Origin: UBA1672 sp050633285
GTDB taxonomy: Bacteria; Pseudomonadota; Alphaproteobacteria; Micavibrionales; Micavibrionaceae
Length of the DNA: 64,000 nt
Assembly (NCBI GenBank): GCA_050633285.1
Contig: JBOEGG010000004.1
Span: forward strand, 62,001-126,000
Reading direction: 5' to 3'
In this document: in pieces, positions 35,129-42,893 of the stretch
Layout: each line of letters opens with the position of its first letter
Position numbering within the stretch: the first letter of the stretch is position 1
The notes under the pieces: generated by a model
What the model was told of the DNA's origin: nothing
The model's input: the letters and a program-made list of their open reading frames with translations, nothing else
Database searches by the model: none
Position numbers and translations under genes: made by a program

Positions 35129-36814
35129 ATGAAGCTAGATAAACTTCTAATTAATAATTTCAGAACGCTAGAAGATGTAGAAATAAAATTTGACGGGTAT
35201 TTTTCAGCCATTAGTGGGAAAAATAATGCCGGTAAAACTGCGGTCATAAAGTCTATTAGAAACCTAATTAAAGGACAGCAAGAAGAGTATTATTTTATTG
35301 AAGATGCTGATGACATTTCCTATTCAACTTCACTATCTCAATGGCTTGTAGAAAAACCAGATATCCGTTTTAATTATTCTATTTTGGCATCAAAAAAATC
35401 TGATCCAGGTATTTATAGCTTTATCAAAAAAATTGCTGAGTTAGAGGACTTGAGCGAGGAGTTTACTATAGCTGCTAATATATCTTTAAGTGATAAAAGT
35501 GAAAAAGATATAGAGATATTTATTGATGGTAAAAAACTTGATAAATATGCAACAGGTGAAATATATCAAAGGTTAAGAACTTCTGGAGCACTCCTTCTGC
35601 ATAACTCCACTGATGGAAATAAGAAAATATTTTATTCTTCTGGGCCGAGAAGTTTTCATGAGATGATTTTGTCTAAGGATGAGATGGATGAGCTCAATAA
35701 AGAACAGGAAAGAATAAAAAAGAAGGTAAGAAAATTTGCTCAAGATCATAGAGGGGAGTTGTCAGGTATATTGGGAAAGCTTGAAGATAAGTATGAAGTC
35801 GAGCTGACAGTGTTTGACAGGCTGTTTCGAAGCACTATACCTCTAGGCATTAATCTGAAGGATAAAAATTTAGAAGTTCCTTTGGATGACTGGGGAGCTG
35901 GAACACAAAATAGAACTCATATTTTAATGTTGATTCTTTCTGCTAGTAGGATCAAACAGCAAGAAAATGATGAGAACAGAGTTACTCCAATAGTTATTGT
36001 AGAAGAACCAGAGAGCTTTCTGCATCCATCGGCACAAGCCGAATTTGGGCGGCTTGTAAGGAACTTGGCAAGGGAGCTTGAGATACAAATTATTATTACA
36101 ACACATAGTCCGTATATGCTTTGTCAAGAAAAGCCAGAATCTAATATCTTACTTGATAGAAAATTATATCGAGGAAGATTGAGGGGAACGCAAGTAGTTG
36201 CTGTGGATGAAAATAAGTGGATGGAGCCATTTAGTGAAATTTTGGGGTTAAATGATGACTCAGTAGAACCTTGGCGAGCAGTGATAGGGGCATCCCGTGA
36301 TAATGCTATATTGGTTGAAGGAGAATCAGATAAAAAATACTTAGAGCATATTTCGTCATTAAATATTAAAGGGTTTGAGTTGCCATCTAATATTGAGGTG
36401 ATTTCATATGAAGGGAAAGATGCTTTAAAGAATTCAATCATGTTGAAGTTTGTAGTTGAAAAGTTTAACAAGGTATTCATTACATATGACTTAGATGCCA
36501 ATAAAGAACTTGAAAAAATAATGCTACAACTGGGTCTTAAGAATGGAGAAGACTATATGGCTATAGGTAAGAATGAAGAGGGGAAAGATTGCATTGAAGG
36601 ACTGTTGCCAAGCCAAGTACTTAAGGATATTCACTCAGATAATACTGATTTAGTGATGAAAATGGGTTCTATTGATTCAAAAATAAGAAAATCTGCTAAA
36701 AATAGATTGAAAAGCTTATTTCTTGAGAACTTTAAAAATAGGACTGATTTAGGAGCAAGTGACTTAAAGGGCTTTAAGTCATTATTTTCTAATATTAATA
36801 AGGCGTTTAATTAA
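35129..36814 (+). CDS. OLD-family ATP-dependent nuclease (AAA ATPase plus TOPRIM)
   Basis: A 561-residue protein of the overcoming-lysogenization-defect family. The N-terminal ABC-type ATPase has Walker A SGKNNAGKTAVIKSI at about residue 29, and after a helical insertion the Walker B VIVEEPESFLHPSAQAEF and the switch IIITTHSPYML. The C-terminal TOPRIM nuclease domain begins NAILVEGESDKKYLEHI with its conserved glutamate, and VFITYDLDANKEL gives the DxD motif. Known relatives cut DNA and several act against phages (P2 Old; GajA of Gabija). No UvrD-type helicase gene is adjacent, so this is not a Gabija pair. The gene is very AT-rich, unlike its island neighbours. Confidence 0.88.
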   Translation: MKLDKLLINNFRTLEDVEIKFDGYFSAISGKNNAGKTAVIKSIRNLIKGQQEEYYFIEDADDISYSTSLSQWLVEKPDIRFNYSILASKKSDPGIYSFIKKIAELEDLSEEFTIAANISLSDKSEKDIEIFIDGKKLDKYATGEIYQRLRTSGALLLHNSTDGNKKIFYSSGPRSFHEMILSKDEMDELNKEQERIKKKVRKFAQDHRGELSGILGKLEDKYEVELTVFDRLFRSTIPLGINLKDKNLEVPLDDWGAGTQNRTHILMLILSASRIKQQENDENRVTPIVIVEEPESFLHPSAQAEFGRLVRNLARELEIQIIITTHSPYMLCQEKPESNILLDRKLYRGRLRGTQVVAVDENKWMEPFSEILGLNDDSVEPWRAVIGASRDNAILVEGESDKKYLEHISSLNIKGFELPSNIEVISYEGKDALKNSIMLKFVVEKFNKVFITYDLDANKELEKIMLQLGLKNGEDYMAIGKNEEGKDCIEGLLPSQVLKDIHSDNTDLVMKMGSIDSKIRKSAKNRLKSLFLENFKNRTDLGASDLKGFKSLFSNINKAFN

Positions 36815-36856
36815 TAATATTATAATGCCCGCTATTGGCCGATAAAAATAATAGTT

Positions 36857-36880
36857 ATAAGCAGGCGAGTGCCTGCTTAT
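36857..36880. terminator. hairpin after the OLD gene
   Basis: ATAAGCAGGC (36857-36866) pairs perfectly with GCCTGCTTAT (36871-36880) around GAGT, between two convergent genes. The T tract is poor on both strands, so termination is likely but not certain. Confidence 0.6.
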
Positions 36881-36900
36881 GTTATTAAATTGAAGGCGTT

Positions 36901-37971
36901 TTATCGCGCATGTCCTGTATCGTCACAGAAATTAATTAGGCCGTAGCCTGTTCCGTTGAGATAAGGGCTTGATGTGGTGGAGAGGAGTGGTTCTTCGCCG
37001 CTGAATCCGTTCCAGCTTATAGCCGTTTCACATGCACTATCTTCCCAAACAGGTGTTTCTACCGCATCGATTACGCCATCATTATCACGGTCATAGCGGA
37101 TTTCTGAAAGGCGGCTATTCGCGTCATAAACGAAGGTGTGAACTTGCGTGGTTGTGCCATCGTCGATGGTACGAGTTTCAAGACGCAGGCCATCGGCGGT
37201 ATAGCCATAAGTAATGGTATCGGTGCCACTATTTGTCGTGGTTGCGGATGTTGCTGTGCGCCCTTGATTCCATGTTAGTGCCTTATCAATATTCACCACG
37301 CCGCCAACTGTGTAATTCACATCCGTGGGCTGATTGTCGCCATCATAAGTCACGCTGGCAATAGCGTTGACAGTTGAAGCAGGTAAGAAACTTTCCTGTA
37401 CTTCATTCCAGCCACTCACCAAAGTACCGTTATAGCTAACAGTGGTGATATTGCGATTGGTCTGACCGCCACTGCTATTATATGACTCTGTACGGCTCTC
37501 AGTCGCAAGGCCGTTTGTGTTCCACTGAACACCAATTTCAAACCTTCCTGTTGTTATGCCGCTGCCCACTTCTTTATTTTCCTGAATAGTACGTGCTAAA
37601 AACCTATCATCGAAAATGGAGAAGGTTAAGCTGACTTCTTCCGCGCCGCGCAATCCTGTAATCCCGTCTGAGGTATCAGGTGTTCCGTCTCCGATATAGG
37701 TGTAATTGAAGTCTGAGGGGAAGCCGTTGTCTTCATAAAGGATGGTGGCTGTAGCATCTACTGTACCGTTATTGTCGAGATCATAATTGATAGAACCGAT
37801 ACGACCACCTGTAGAGGCTGGCGGATCGGTTGGATCAGTTGGGTCTGTCGGTGGTGTTGGGTCGGTCGGATCAACGGGCGCGGGGTCATCGCTGGAACTG
37901 CTACTACCACCACATGCGGTTAAGGCGGCAGAAAGGATGAGGATGGCTGTGCTTGAGGGGATACTACGCAT
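36901..37971 (-). CDS. secreted lipoprotein with proline/threonine linker
   Basis: A 356-residue lipoprotein. The signal SSTAILILSAALTACGG has the lipobox TAC at about residue 20, followed by a serine run and a DPTDPTPPTDPTDP linker of about 30 residues. The rest is beta-rich with YD-like repeats (GSINYDLDNNGTVDATA, YDANSRLSEIRYDRDNDG), a pattern also found in cell-surface YD/RHS-type proteins; DNDGVID-like segments may bind calcium. It is the last gene of a three-gene operon that starts with the tyrosine recombinase, so it is the obvious candidate cargo or output of that operon. Confidence 0.7.
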   Translation of the reverse strand: MRSIPSSTAILILSAALTACGGSSSSSDDPAPVDPTDPTPPTDPTDPTDPPASTGGRIGSINYDLDNNGTVDATATILYEDNGFPSDFNYTYIGDGTPDTSDGITGLRGAEEVSLTFSIFDDRFLARTIQENKEVGSGITTGRFEIGVQWNTNGLATESRTESYNSSGGQTNRNITTVSYNGTLVSGWNEVQESFLPASTVNAIASVTYDGDNQPTDVNYTVGGVVNIDKALTWNQGRTATSATTTNSGTDTITYGYTADGLRLETRTIDDGTTTQVHTFVYDANSRLSEIRYDRDNDGVIDAVETPVWEDSACETAISWNGFSGEEPLLSTTSSPYLNGTGYGLINFCDDTGHAR

Positions 37972-37978
37972 AGTACTT

Positions 37979-38263
37979 TTACTCCTGAGGGTCGGTTTGG
38001 GGTGGGTCTTGCTCTTGTGATATTTGTTTGCGGATTGTGGTTAGGTCGCCAGAGACTTTTCGCCCTGATTCAATAAGGTGCTTATGGGTGAGGGTGAGGC
38101 CAGCGCGCTTGCGCTCGGTGGGCAGGACAAGGTCTTCGGCGCTTTCAATCAGGTTGGCCAATACATCAAAATGAAACTCCAGCGCAAAAAGGAAGTTATT
38201 CAGGTCGTCGTGCAAGTTAAGTAACTGGCTGGCATTGTCATTTACTTGGGTTTTACTGGTCAT
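37979..38263 (-). CDS. hypothetical protein between recombinase and lipoprotein
   Basis: A 94-residue helical protein, start ATG at 38263 directly against the stop of the recombinase gene and eight bases before the lipoprotein start, so the three are one operon. The N-terminal half has regular heptad-like leucines (LLNLHDDLNNFLFALEFHFDVLANLIE). Helical-bundle shape without a recognised family. Confidence 0.6.
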   Translation of the reverse strand: MTSKTQVNDNASQLLNLHDDLNNFLFALEFHFDVLANLIESAEDLVLPTERKRAGLTLTHKHLIESGRKVSGDLTTIRKQISQEQDPPQTDPQE

Positions 38264-38860
38264 TTAAAGCTCCATCTCTAAATAAAGGTTTCTAATTTCT
38301 TCGGGCTGGATACACAAATAGGTGAGGGTCTGTGCTTCACTAGCATGACCAAAGGCGCGCATGAGCAAGGCCGTGGGCGCGTTATGGATGATGCGTTGTT
38401 GATAGCCCCATGTTTTGCGTAAAGTGTGGCTACCGTAATTGCCTTTAAGGCCAGCATTCGCGCACCATTCCTTGACCAGTTGGCAGACATAGGAAACGCT
38501 AATCGCGCCACCTTTTTGTGAAAGGAAGAGCGGAGCGGCAGGGCTGAGATCAGGGTGAACAGATAGCCATTGCCGCAAAGCCTCACAGGCAATCCCGTTC
38601 AGACTGGCTCGGCGGTATTTCTGGTTTTTACTTTGCTTGATTTCCAATCCGTCACCTTCCCTCAAATCTGCAACATCGCAGATACGTAAAGAGACCAGCT
38701 CACCCGCCCGAAAGGCTGTATTGATGCCGAGCGTAAACAGGCAGAGATTGCGGGGCTGGTCAGCGAGGCTTTGCTTGATTGTGGCAATGGCTGCCACACC
38801 TCTGATCGGCTCAACCTTGATACATGCCCCTTTGCGCGGACGGTTGGTGCGCAAAGGCAA
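38264..38860 (-). CDS. short tyrosine recombinase (FimB/FimE size)
   Basis: A 198-residue tyrosine recombinase starting at TTG 38860 after a GAGGGG ribosome site. A longer reading from ATG 38965 adds 35 residues that do not look like protein of this family. Catalytic pattern: Arg in NTAFRAGELVSL, the beta-strand lysine region, HxxR in SHTLRKTWGY, His in FGHASEAQ, and Tyr in TLTYLCIQ. It lacks the N-terminal core-binding domain of phage integrases, as do FimB and FimE, which invert short DNA switches. Two inverted 11-8-11 palindromes lie 98 bases upstream. It heads an operon with a 94-residue protein and a lipoprotein. Confidence 0.85.
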   Translation of the reverse strand: MPLRTNRPRKGACIKVEPIRGVAAIATIKQSLADQPRNLCLFTLGINTAFRAGELVSLRICDVADLREGDGLEIKQSKNQKYRRASLNGIACEALRQWLSVHPDLSPAAPLFLSQKGGAISVSYVCQLVKEWCANAGLKGNYGSHTLRKTWGYQQRIIHNAPTALLMRAFGHASEAQTLTYLCIQPEEIRNLYLEMEL

Positions 38861-38957
38861 TCGTGCGCCCCTCGCATGGTCGCGTGCGTCAGGCAAAAGC
38901 TGTCCTTCCCATTCATAAAAACAATGTCCATAAAACTGTTTTAAAGCGCAGCGCGAG

Positions 38958-38987
38958 AATCTCAACTTCTATTCAAAAGTTGAGATT
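38958..38987 (+). repeat. recombination-site-like palindrome, copy 1
   Basis: AATCTCAACTT (38958-38968), spacer CTATTCAA, AAGTTGAGATT (38977-38987): perfect 11-base arms with an eight-base asymmetric spacer, the layout of a tyrosine-recombinase core site. Confidence 0.75.
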
Positions 38988-39081
38988 GCCAGTAACCATG
39001 CGGGTTACAGGGCAATCATTCCCGCTATTTCGGTAAATTCTCGTCTCTCGTAAAGCCCATCAATGAAAGCTGTGGACAGAT
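38988..39081. other. 94-base segment between inverted sites (candidate invertible DNA)
   Basis: It lies between the two inverted palindromes. It contains a small hairpin (GTAACC, loop, GGTTAC at 38992-39008) and no obvious consensus promoter in either direction, which weakens the promoter-switch reading but does not exclude it. Confidence 0.45.
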
Positions 39082-39111
39082 TATCTCAACTTTTGAATAA
39101 AAGTTGAAGTG
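39082..39111 (-). repeat. recombination-site-like palindrome, copy 2 (inverted)
   Basis: TATCTCAACTT (39082-39092), spacer TTGAATAA, AAGTTGAAGTG (39101-39111). Its reverse complement matches copy 1 in 23 of 26 core bases, including seven of eight spacer bases, so the two sites are in inverted orientation. Confidence 0.75.
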
Positions 39112-39253
39112 TTTGAGAGAGATTTTTGGGGTGTTTAACCTATGGAGTGCGTATCTTATTGATTTTATAGGGGTTTACTTTTAATGTGATGGGGCTTTTC
39201 GAATGTAGAGAGGTTTGTTCGATTAGTTGTTTTGTAACTTATATGAGTAGCCC

Positions 39254-39700
39254 ATGAGTATTCCCGAATTTGAAATAATGAAAGATAATGTTTGCGGACT
39301 TCCAGTCTCTTACAGTTGGCGTGGGCATGGAGCTGCAATTTTTCTAGAGTTTGGCGCTCTTTCCAAAGACCCTAAGAAAAACCATCCCGTAGGTGAGTAT
39401 TCGTTAATGCTTGATTGTGAGTGGAGAGTTGAGGGGAATAACTCAATACTATGCGGTAGCTTTAGTGAAAAGGATATGATTGATACTCGGCTTGAACAGC
39501 TACTTGGTGAATGCGTGACAGGAATAGAAATATCTGGGTGTCTACCTGAAATAGCTATTTGTTTATCATCGGACTTAAGGCTGGTTTCGTTTACTGCTGA
39601 TGCAGGCCAACCAGAATGGACTGTATTCTTGCCTGATAGAAGTTGTTTATGCTGTGTTGATGGTGATGTGGTACTGCAAACGGCAGAGAAAAATGAGTAA
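39254..39700 (+). CDS. hypothetical protein
   Basis: A 148-residue soluble, beta-rich protein with no signal peptide and no recognised domain (for example CGLPVSYSWRGHGAAIFLEFG, LMLDCEWRVEGNNSILCGSF, WTVFLPDRSCLCCVDGD). Size and composition resemble small immunity-type proteins, but I see nothing decisive. It is divergent from the recombinase operon and lies just beyond the two palindromic sites, so a switch in that region could affect it. Confidence 0.6.
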   Translation: MSIPEFEIMKDNVCGLPVSYSWRGHGAAIFLEFGALSKDPKKNHPVGEYSLMLDCEWRVEGNNSILCGSFSEKDMIDTRLEQLLGECVTGIEISGCLPEIAICLSSDLRLVSFTADAGQPEWTVFLPDRSCLCCVDGDVVLQTAEKNE

Positions 39701-40178
39701 TAAGGGCAAGGAGAAAGAGATACTTTGAGGTATCGCTTTCTCATGTGGCAGATATGGTTATTTTCTAGTCAGGGCTTGGATAATCGCTCAAAGACGTGTC
39801 CTTCAAACAGTCTTCCCAGTCCGCTAAGGTGCTGAATAACTGATTTGCATAATCCTTGTTCATTCGCGCCATTAGATTGACATTGCCGTTACTTCTGGGG
39901 GCTCTTTAATTTTTCATTATTTTTAGTTTTTGTCACTTAAAATGTAGCGCAAAGCTTTTATGCGCTGGGTGATATGGTGATTTAAAGCCTTTCTTTGTGA
40001 CTGTAAGATTCTTTTTCTGTAAATGTTAGTTCAGTAAGCCTATTTGTTAGATAACTTATGTGAGTGCTTCATTTATTCTCTTTTTATGGGAGTGGACGTG
40101 AAATTAGGTTTGACATATTTGTATATTAAGTTTACAATTTATATATGTTTTGTAAATTATGTTAGGTTTGTCGTTTAA
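39701..40178. other. intergenic, island right side to efflux operon
   Basis: No gene is seen. A 12-base-pair hairpin with one mismatch (39711-39723 with 39730-39742) follows the 39254 gene and may end it, although no T tract follows. The promoter and operator of the efflux operon occupy 40110-40156. I found no third copy of the tRNA end or of the palindromic sites here. Confidence 0.5.
40110..40156 (+). promoter_or_regulatory. promoter and TetR-type operator of the efflux operon
   Basis: TTGACA (40110-40115), 17-base spacer, TACAAT (40133-40138) is a near-consensus promoter. TTTACAA (40131-40137) and TTGTAAA (40150-40156) form an inverted repeat that overlaps the -10, so a repressor bound there would block transcription. 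Autoregulation by the TetR protein encoded just downstream is inferred. Confidence 0.75.
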
Positions 40179-40754
40179 ATGAATGATATTGCTCAAGGAA
40201 ATCCAGATATAGATGAAACGCTTTTGGCGGCGTTGAAGGTGTTTATACATTATGGGTACCGTAAAACATCATTGGATGATGTTGCGCAGGCGGTTGGTGT
40301 CTCGCGGCAAACCTTGTATCAGCGCTATACGAATAAAGAGACGTTATTTAAGTTATCCCTAGAGATGTGTTTGGAAGATTCTTTGGTGCGCTGTAGGGCG
40401 GTTGCGAAAGAGGCTGGTGGTGATGTTGAAGATAAACTGTTCCGTATTTTCGATATATGGGGCGGTGAGTATGTTGAGATGTTGAGGTCTTCACCGCATG
40501 CAGCAGAAGTTATGGAAGCATCGGAAGCTTTGGTTGGTGATTTGTGTGAGACCAAGATGGACGAGTTCGCAGGCATTCTTCGTGAAGTTTTGGAAAGCTT
40601 TGGTCTTCCGGTTTTAAAAGATGAGCGTATATCGGCGCATAAGCTTGCAGAGATTATGAACTTCACTGCGAAGGGGTTATTTCATAAAGCAAAAGATTAT
40701 GAACATTTTTCGGAGCAAATTCGCACGACTATTTTCGTGATGTGCAGGATTTAG
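40179..40754 (+). CDS. TetR/AcrR-family transcriptional regulator
   Basis: A 191-residue repressor. The N-terminal helix-turn-helix TSLDDVAQAVGVSRQTLYQRYTNKETLF (about residues 30-57) is typical, followed by an all-helical ligand-binding domain. It is the first gene of the SDR and RND efflux operon and has a palindromic site over its own promoter, so it most likely represses the operon until a ligand of the pump binds. The ligand is unknown. Confidence 0.92.
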   Translation: MNDIAQGNPDIDETLLAALKVFIHYGYRKTSLDDVAQAVGVSRQTLYQRYTNKETLFKLSLEMCLEDSLVRCRAVAKEAGGDVEDKLFRIFDIWGGEYVEMLRSSPHAAEVMEASEALVGDLCETKMDEFAGILREVLESFGLPVLKDERISAHKLAEIMNFTAKGLFHKAKDYEHFSEQIRTTIFVMCRI

Positions 40755-40775
40755 TGAGAAAGAGGGATTCGTAAT

Positions 40776-41717
40776 ATGCAGACGAAGATAAAAGATAGTG
40801 GCTTTACTGATTGGTCTTTGGCAAATTTGCCGAATTTGAGTGGTAAAAGATACTTTATTACAGGCGGTAATTCTGGTGTTGGTTTTGAAGCAGCAAAGAT
40901 GCTTGCCGGAGCGGGTGCCGACATTATTATCGGATGTCGCAATCTTATAAAAGCGCAGCAAGCAGTTAAAGAGATAGAGGTAGTGTCTTCTGGTGGTGTT
41001 GTTGAAACCGTTGCGTTGGATTTGTCACAAAAATCGTCTGTGAAAGAGTGTGCGGATGGTTTAAAGCAACGTTATGACACGTTGGACGGTTTGATTAATA
41101 ATGCGGGTATTATGATGACACCGCAAACAATGACAGAGGACGGGTTTGAACTTCAATTAGCGACAAATCATTTAGGCCATTTTTTGTTGGCTGGTTTATT
41201 ATATGACCTCGTTGAGGCGGCGTCAGGGCGTATTGTTGTTGTCGCAAGTATCATACATAAGCAAGGCGAAATCCATTTTAATGATTTGATGATGAAGGAT
41301 AATTACAGTCCGGTTAAAGCCTATGCTCAAAGTAAATTGGCGAATTTGATGTTTGCATTAGAACTTGACCGTCGATTACAGGCTGCGGGTAGTCGTGTTT
41401 CGTGCATTGCTTGCCATCCGGGGTATTCTGCAACGAATCTACAGGCAACGGGGCCTTTTGGAATGATAAAAGCATTGATGAAAGTGTTGAACCCTTTATT
41501 TGCGCAATCACCTGTTAATGGCGCATTGCCGGAGGTTCTTAGTGTTGCAGGTGAAGAGGCAATAGCAGGGGCATATTATGGGCCGCAATCTATGGGAGAG
41601 GCCAGAGGGAAAGTGAGTGATGCAAAAGTCGCATCGCAGGCATTGGATAAAGAGGCGGCGGTACGTTTATGGGATGAGAGTGAGAAGCTTTTGGACTATC
41701 AGTGGCCTCAATTATAG
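40776..41717 (+). CDS. short-chain dehydrogenase/reductase
   Basis: A 313-residue SDR of the retinol-dehydrogenase-like group. The cofactor motif is YFITGGNSGVGFEAAKML (TGxxxGxG) near residue 28, NNAGIM follows near residue 110, and the active site is YAQSKLANLMFAL with the YxxxK pair; the serine of VVVASIIH precedes it. It probably oxidises or reduces a hydrophobic alcohol or carbonyl. Its place between the regulator and the efflux pump suggests it modifies a compound the pump handles or senses, but the substrate is not known. Confidence 0.9.
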   Translation: MQTKIKDSGFTDWSLANLPNLSGKRYFITGGNSGVGFEAAKMLAGAGADIIIGCRNLIKAQQAVKEIEVVSSGGVVETVALDLSQKSSVKECADGLKQRYDTLDGLINNAGIMMTPQTMTEDGFELQLATNHLGHFLLAGLLYDLVEAASGRIVVVASIIHKQGEIHFNDLMMKDNYSPVKAYAQSKLANLMFALELDRRLQAAGSRVSCIACHPGYSATNLQATGPFGMIKALMKVLNPLFAQSPVNGALPEVLSVAGEEAIAGAYYGPQSMGEARGKVSDAKVASQALDKEAAVRLWDESEKLLDYQWPQL

Positions 41718-41765
41718 AAAAATTATGAATTAGATATCGAGAATTAGTAAAAGAAAGTCATAATA

Positions 41766-42893
41766 ATGATGAAGAATATTAAAATCCTTACACTTGCCGC
41801 AGTTGCGGCTTTATCGTTGTCTGCGTGCAATGATAAACAAGATAACGCGATGGGGCACCAGATGGGTGGCGCTGTTCCGGTACGTGTTGAAACAACGCAA
41901 GCGCGTATGATAACGGAATGGGACGAATTTACAGGACGCTTTCAAGCGGCGCAACGTGTTGAGATACGTGCACGGGTCAGTGGTTACCTTGATGATATAA
42001 AATTTGAAGATGGACAGATTGTTCAAAAGGGTGATGTTCTTTTTGTTATTGACCAACGTCCGTTTACAATTGCGTTAAATAGTGAGACAGCGCGTTTTGA
42101 GCTTGCGGATAAGGAATTCAGGCGCGCGCGTAATTTACGTAAATCAAAGGCGATATCAGAAGAAGATTATGATCAGAGATTACAAGAAATGCGTATTGCA
42201 AAAGCAACGCTGGATGAGGCGAAGTTGAATTTAGAGTTTACGGAAGTCCGTGCGCCTTTTACCGGACGGATTAGTCGTAATCGTGTTGATGTTGGTAGTT
42301 TGGTGAGTGGTGGTAGTGCGAATGCTACATTGTTGACTGTTTTAGTTTCTATTGCACCTATTGAACTTTATTTCGAGGGTAGTGAAGCGGATGTTCTTCG
42401 TTATATGCGTGCGGCGGAAAATGGTGAAATTCCAAGAGATCGCGGTAAAGAACATGCCGTGTTTGCACGTTTGCAGGATGAAGATGAGTTTATGCATGAG
42501 GGGAAAATAAACTTCCTTGATAATGAACTTAATCAAGATACAGGTACAATTCAGGTTCGTGCAGTTTTTGATAATCAAGAAGGGTTTCTTGAGCCGGGTT
42601 TGTTTGCGCGTTTGCGTATTTCAATGGGTAAACCATCTAAGCGTGTTGTTGTACCACCGCAGGTTATTGGTACAGAACAAACACGTAAATATGTTTATGC
42701 GTTGGATGGTGAAAGTAAGGCTATGCGCAAATACGTGGTCTTAGGTTCTCTTACGGATGATGGAATGCGCGTTGTTAAATCCGGTTTGGAGGAAAATGAG
42801 CGTATTATCGTTGGTGGTCTACATATGGTTCAACCGGGGACATTAATTGCACCAATTGAGGCGAATGCAGAAGCCGCGCAGGGAGTAGAATAA
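41766..42893 (+). CDS. RND efflux periplasmic adaptor (membrane fusion protein)
   Basis: A 375-residue lipoprotein adaptor: signal with lipobox LSAC at about residue 20, lipoyl half-motifs (RVEIRARVSGYLDDIKFEDGQIVQKGDVLFVID and later VRAPFTGRISRNRVDVGSLV), an alpha-hairpin (ARFELADKEFRRARNLRKSKAISEEDYDQRLQEM), beta-barrel and membrane-proximal domains. It links the inner-membrane pump to the outer-membrane channel. It ends one base into the pump start (ATAATG), so both are translationally coupled. Confidence 0.95.
   Translation: MMKNIKILTLAAVAALSLSACNDKQDNAMGHQMGGAVPVRVETTQARMITEWDEFTGRFQAAQRVEIRARVSGYLDDIKFEDGQIVQKGDVLFVIDQRPFTIALNSETARFELADKEFRRARNLRKSKAISEEDYDQRLQEMRIAKATLDEAKLNLEFTEVRAPFTGRISRNRVDVGSLVSGGSANATLLTVLVSIAPIELYFEGSEADVLRYMRAAENGEIPRDRGKEHAVFARLQDEDEFMHEGKINFLDNELNQDTGTIQVRAVFDNQEGFLEPGLFARLRISMGKPSKRVVVPPQVIGTEQTRKYVYALDGESKAMRKYVVLGSLTDDGMRVVKSGLEENERIIVGGLHMVQPGTLIAPIEANAEAAQGVE

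Noticed and set aside
34932..35132. 66-codon ORF overlapping the OLD start by ATGA
   Set aside because: No ribosome site, odd cysteine-rich composition and no recognised family; kept only as context in the OLD finding.
35129..36814. Gabija system
   Set aside because: The second component, a UvrD-like helicase (GajB), is not encoded on either side.
38861..38965. Longer tyrosine recombinase start at ATG 38965
   Set aside because: The added 35 residues do not look like the family, and TTG 38860 has a good GAGGGG ribosome site.
39701..40178. A right-hand copy of the tRNA-Arg end
   Set aside because: No match longer than a few bases was found by eye between 34.9 and 40.2 kb.
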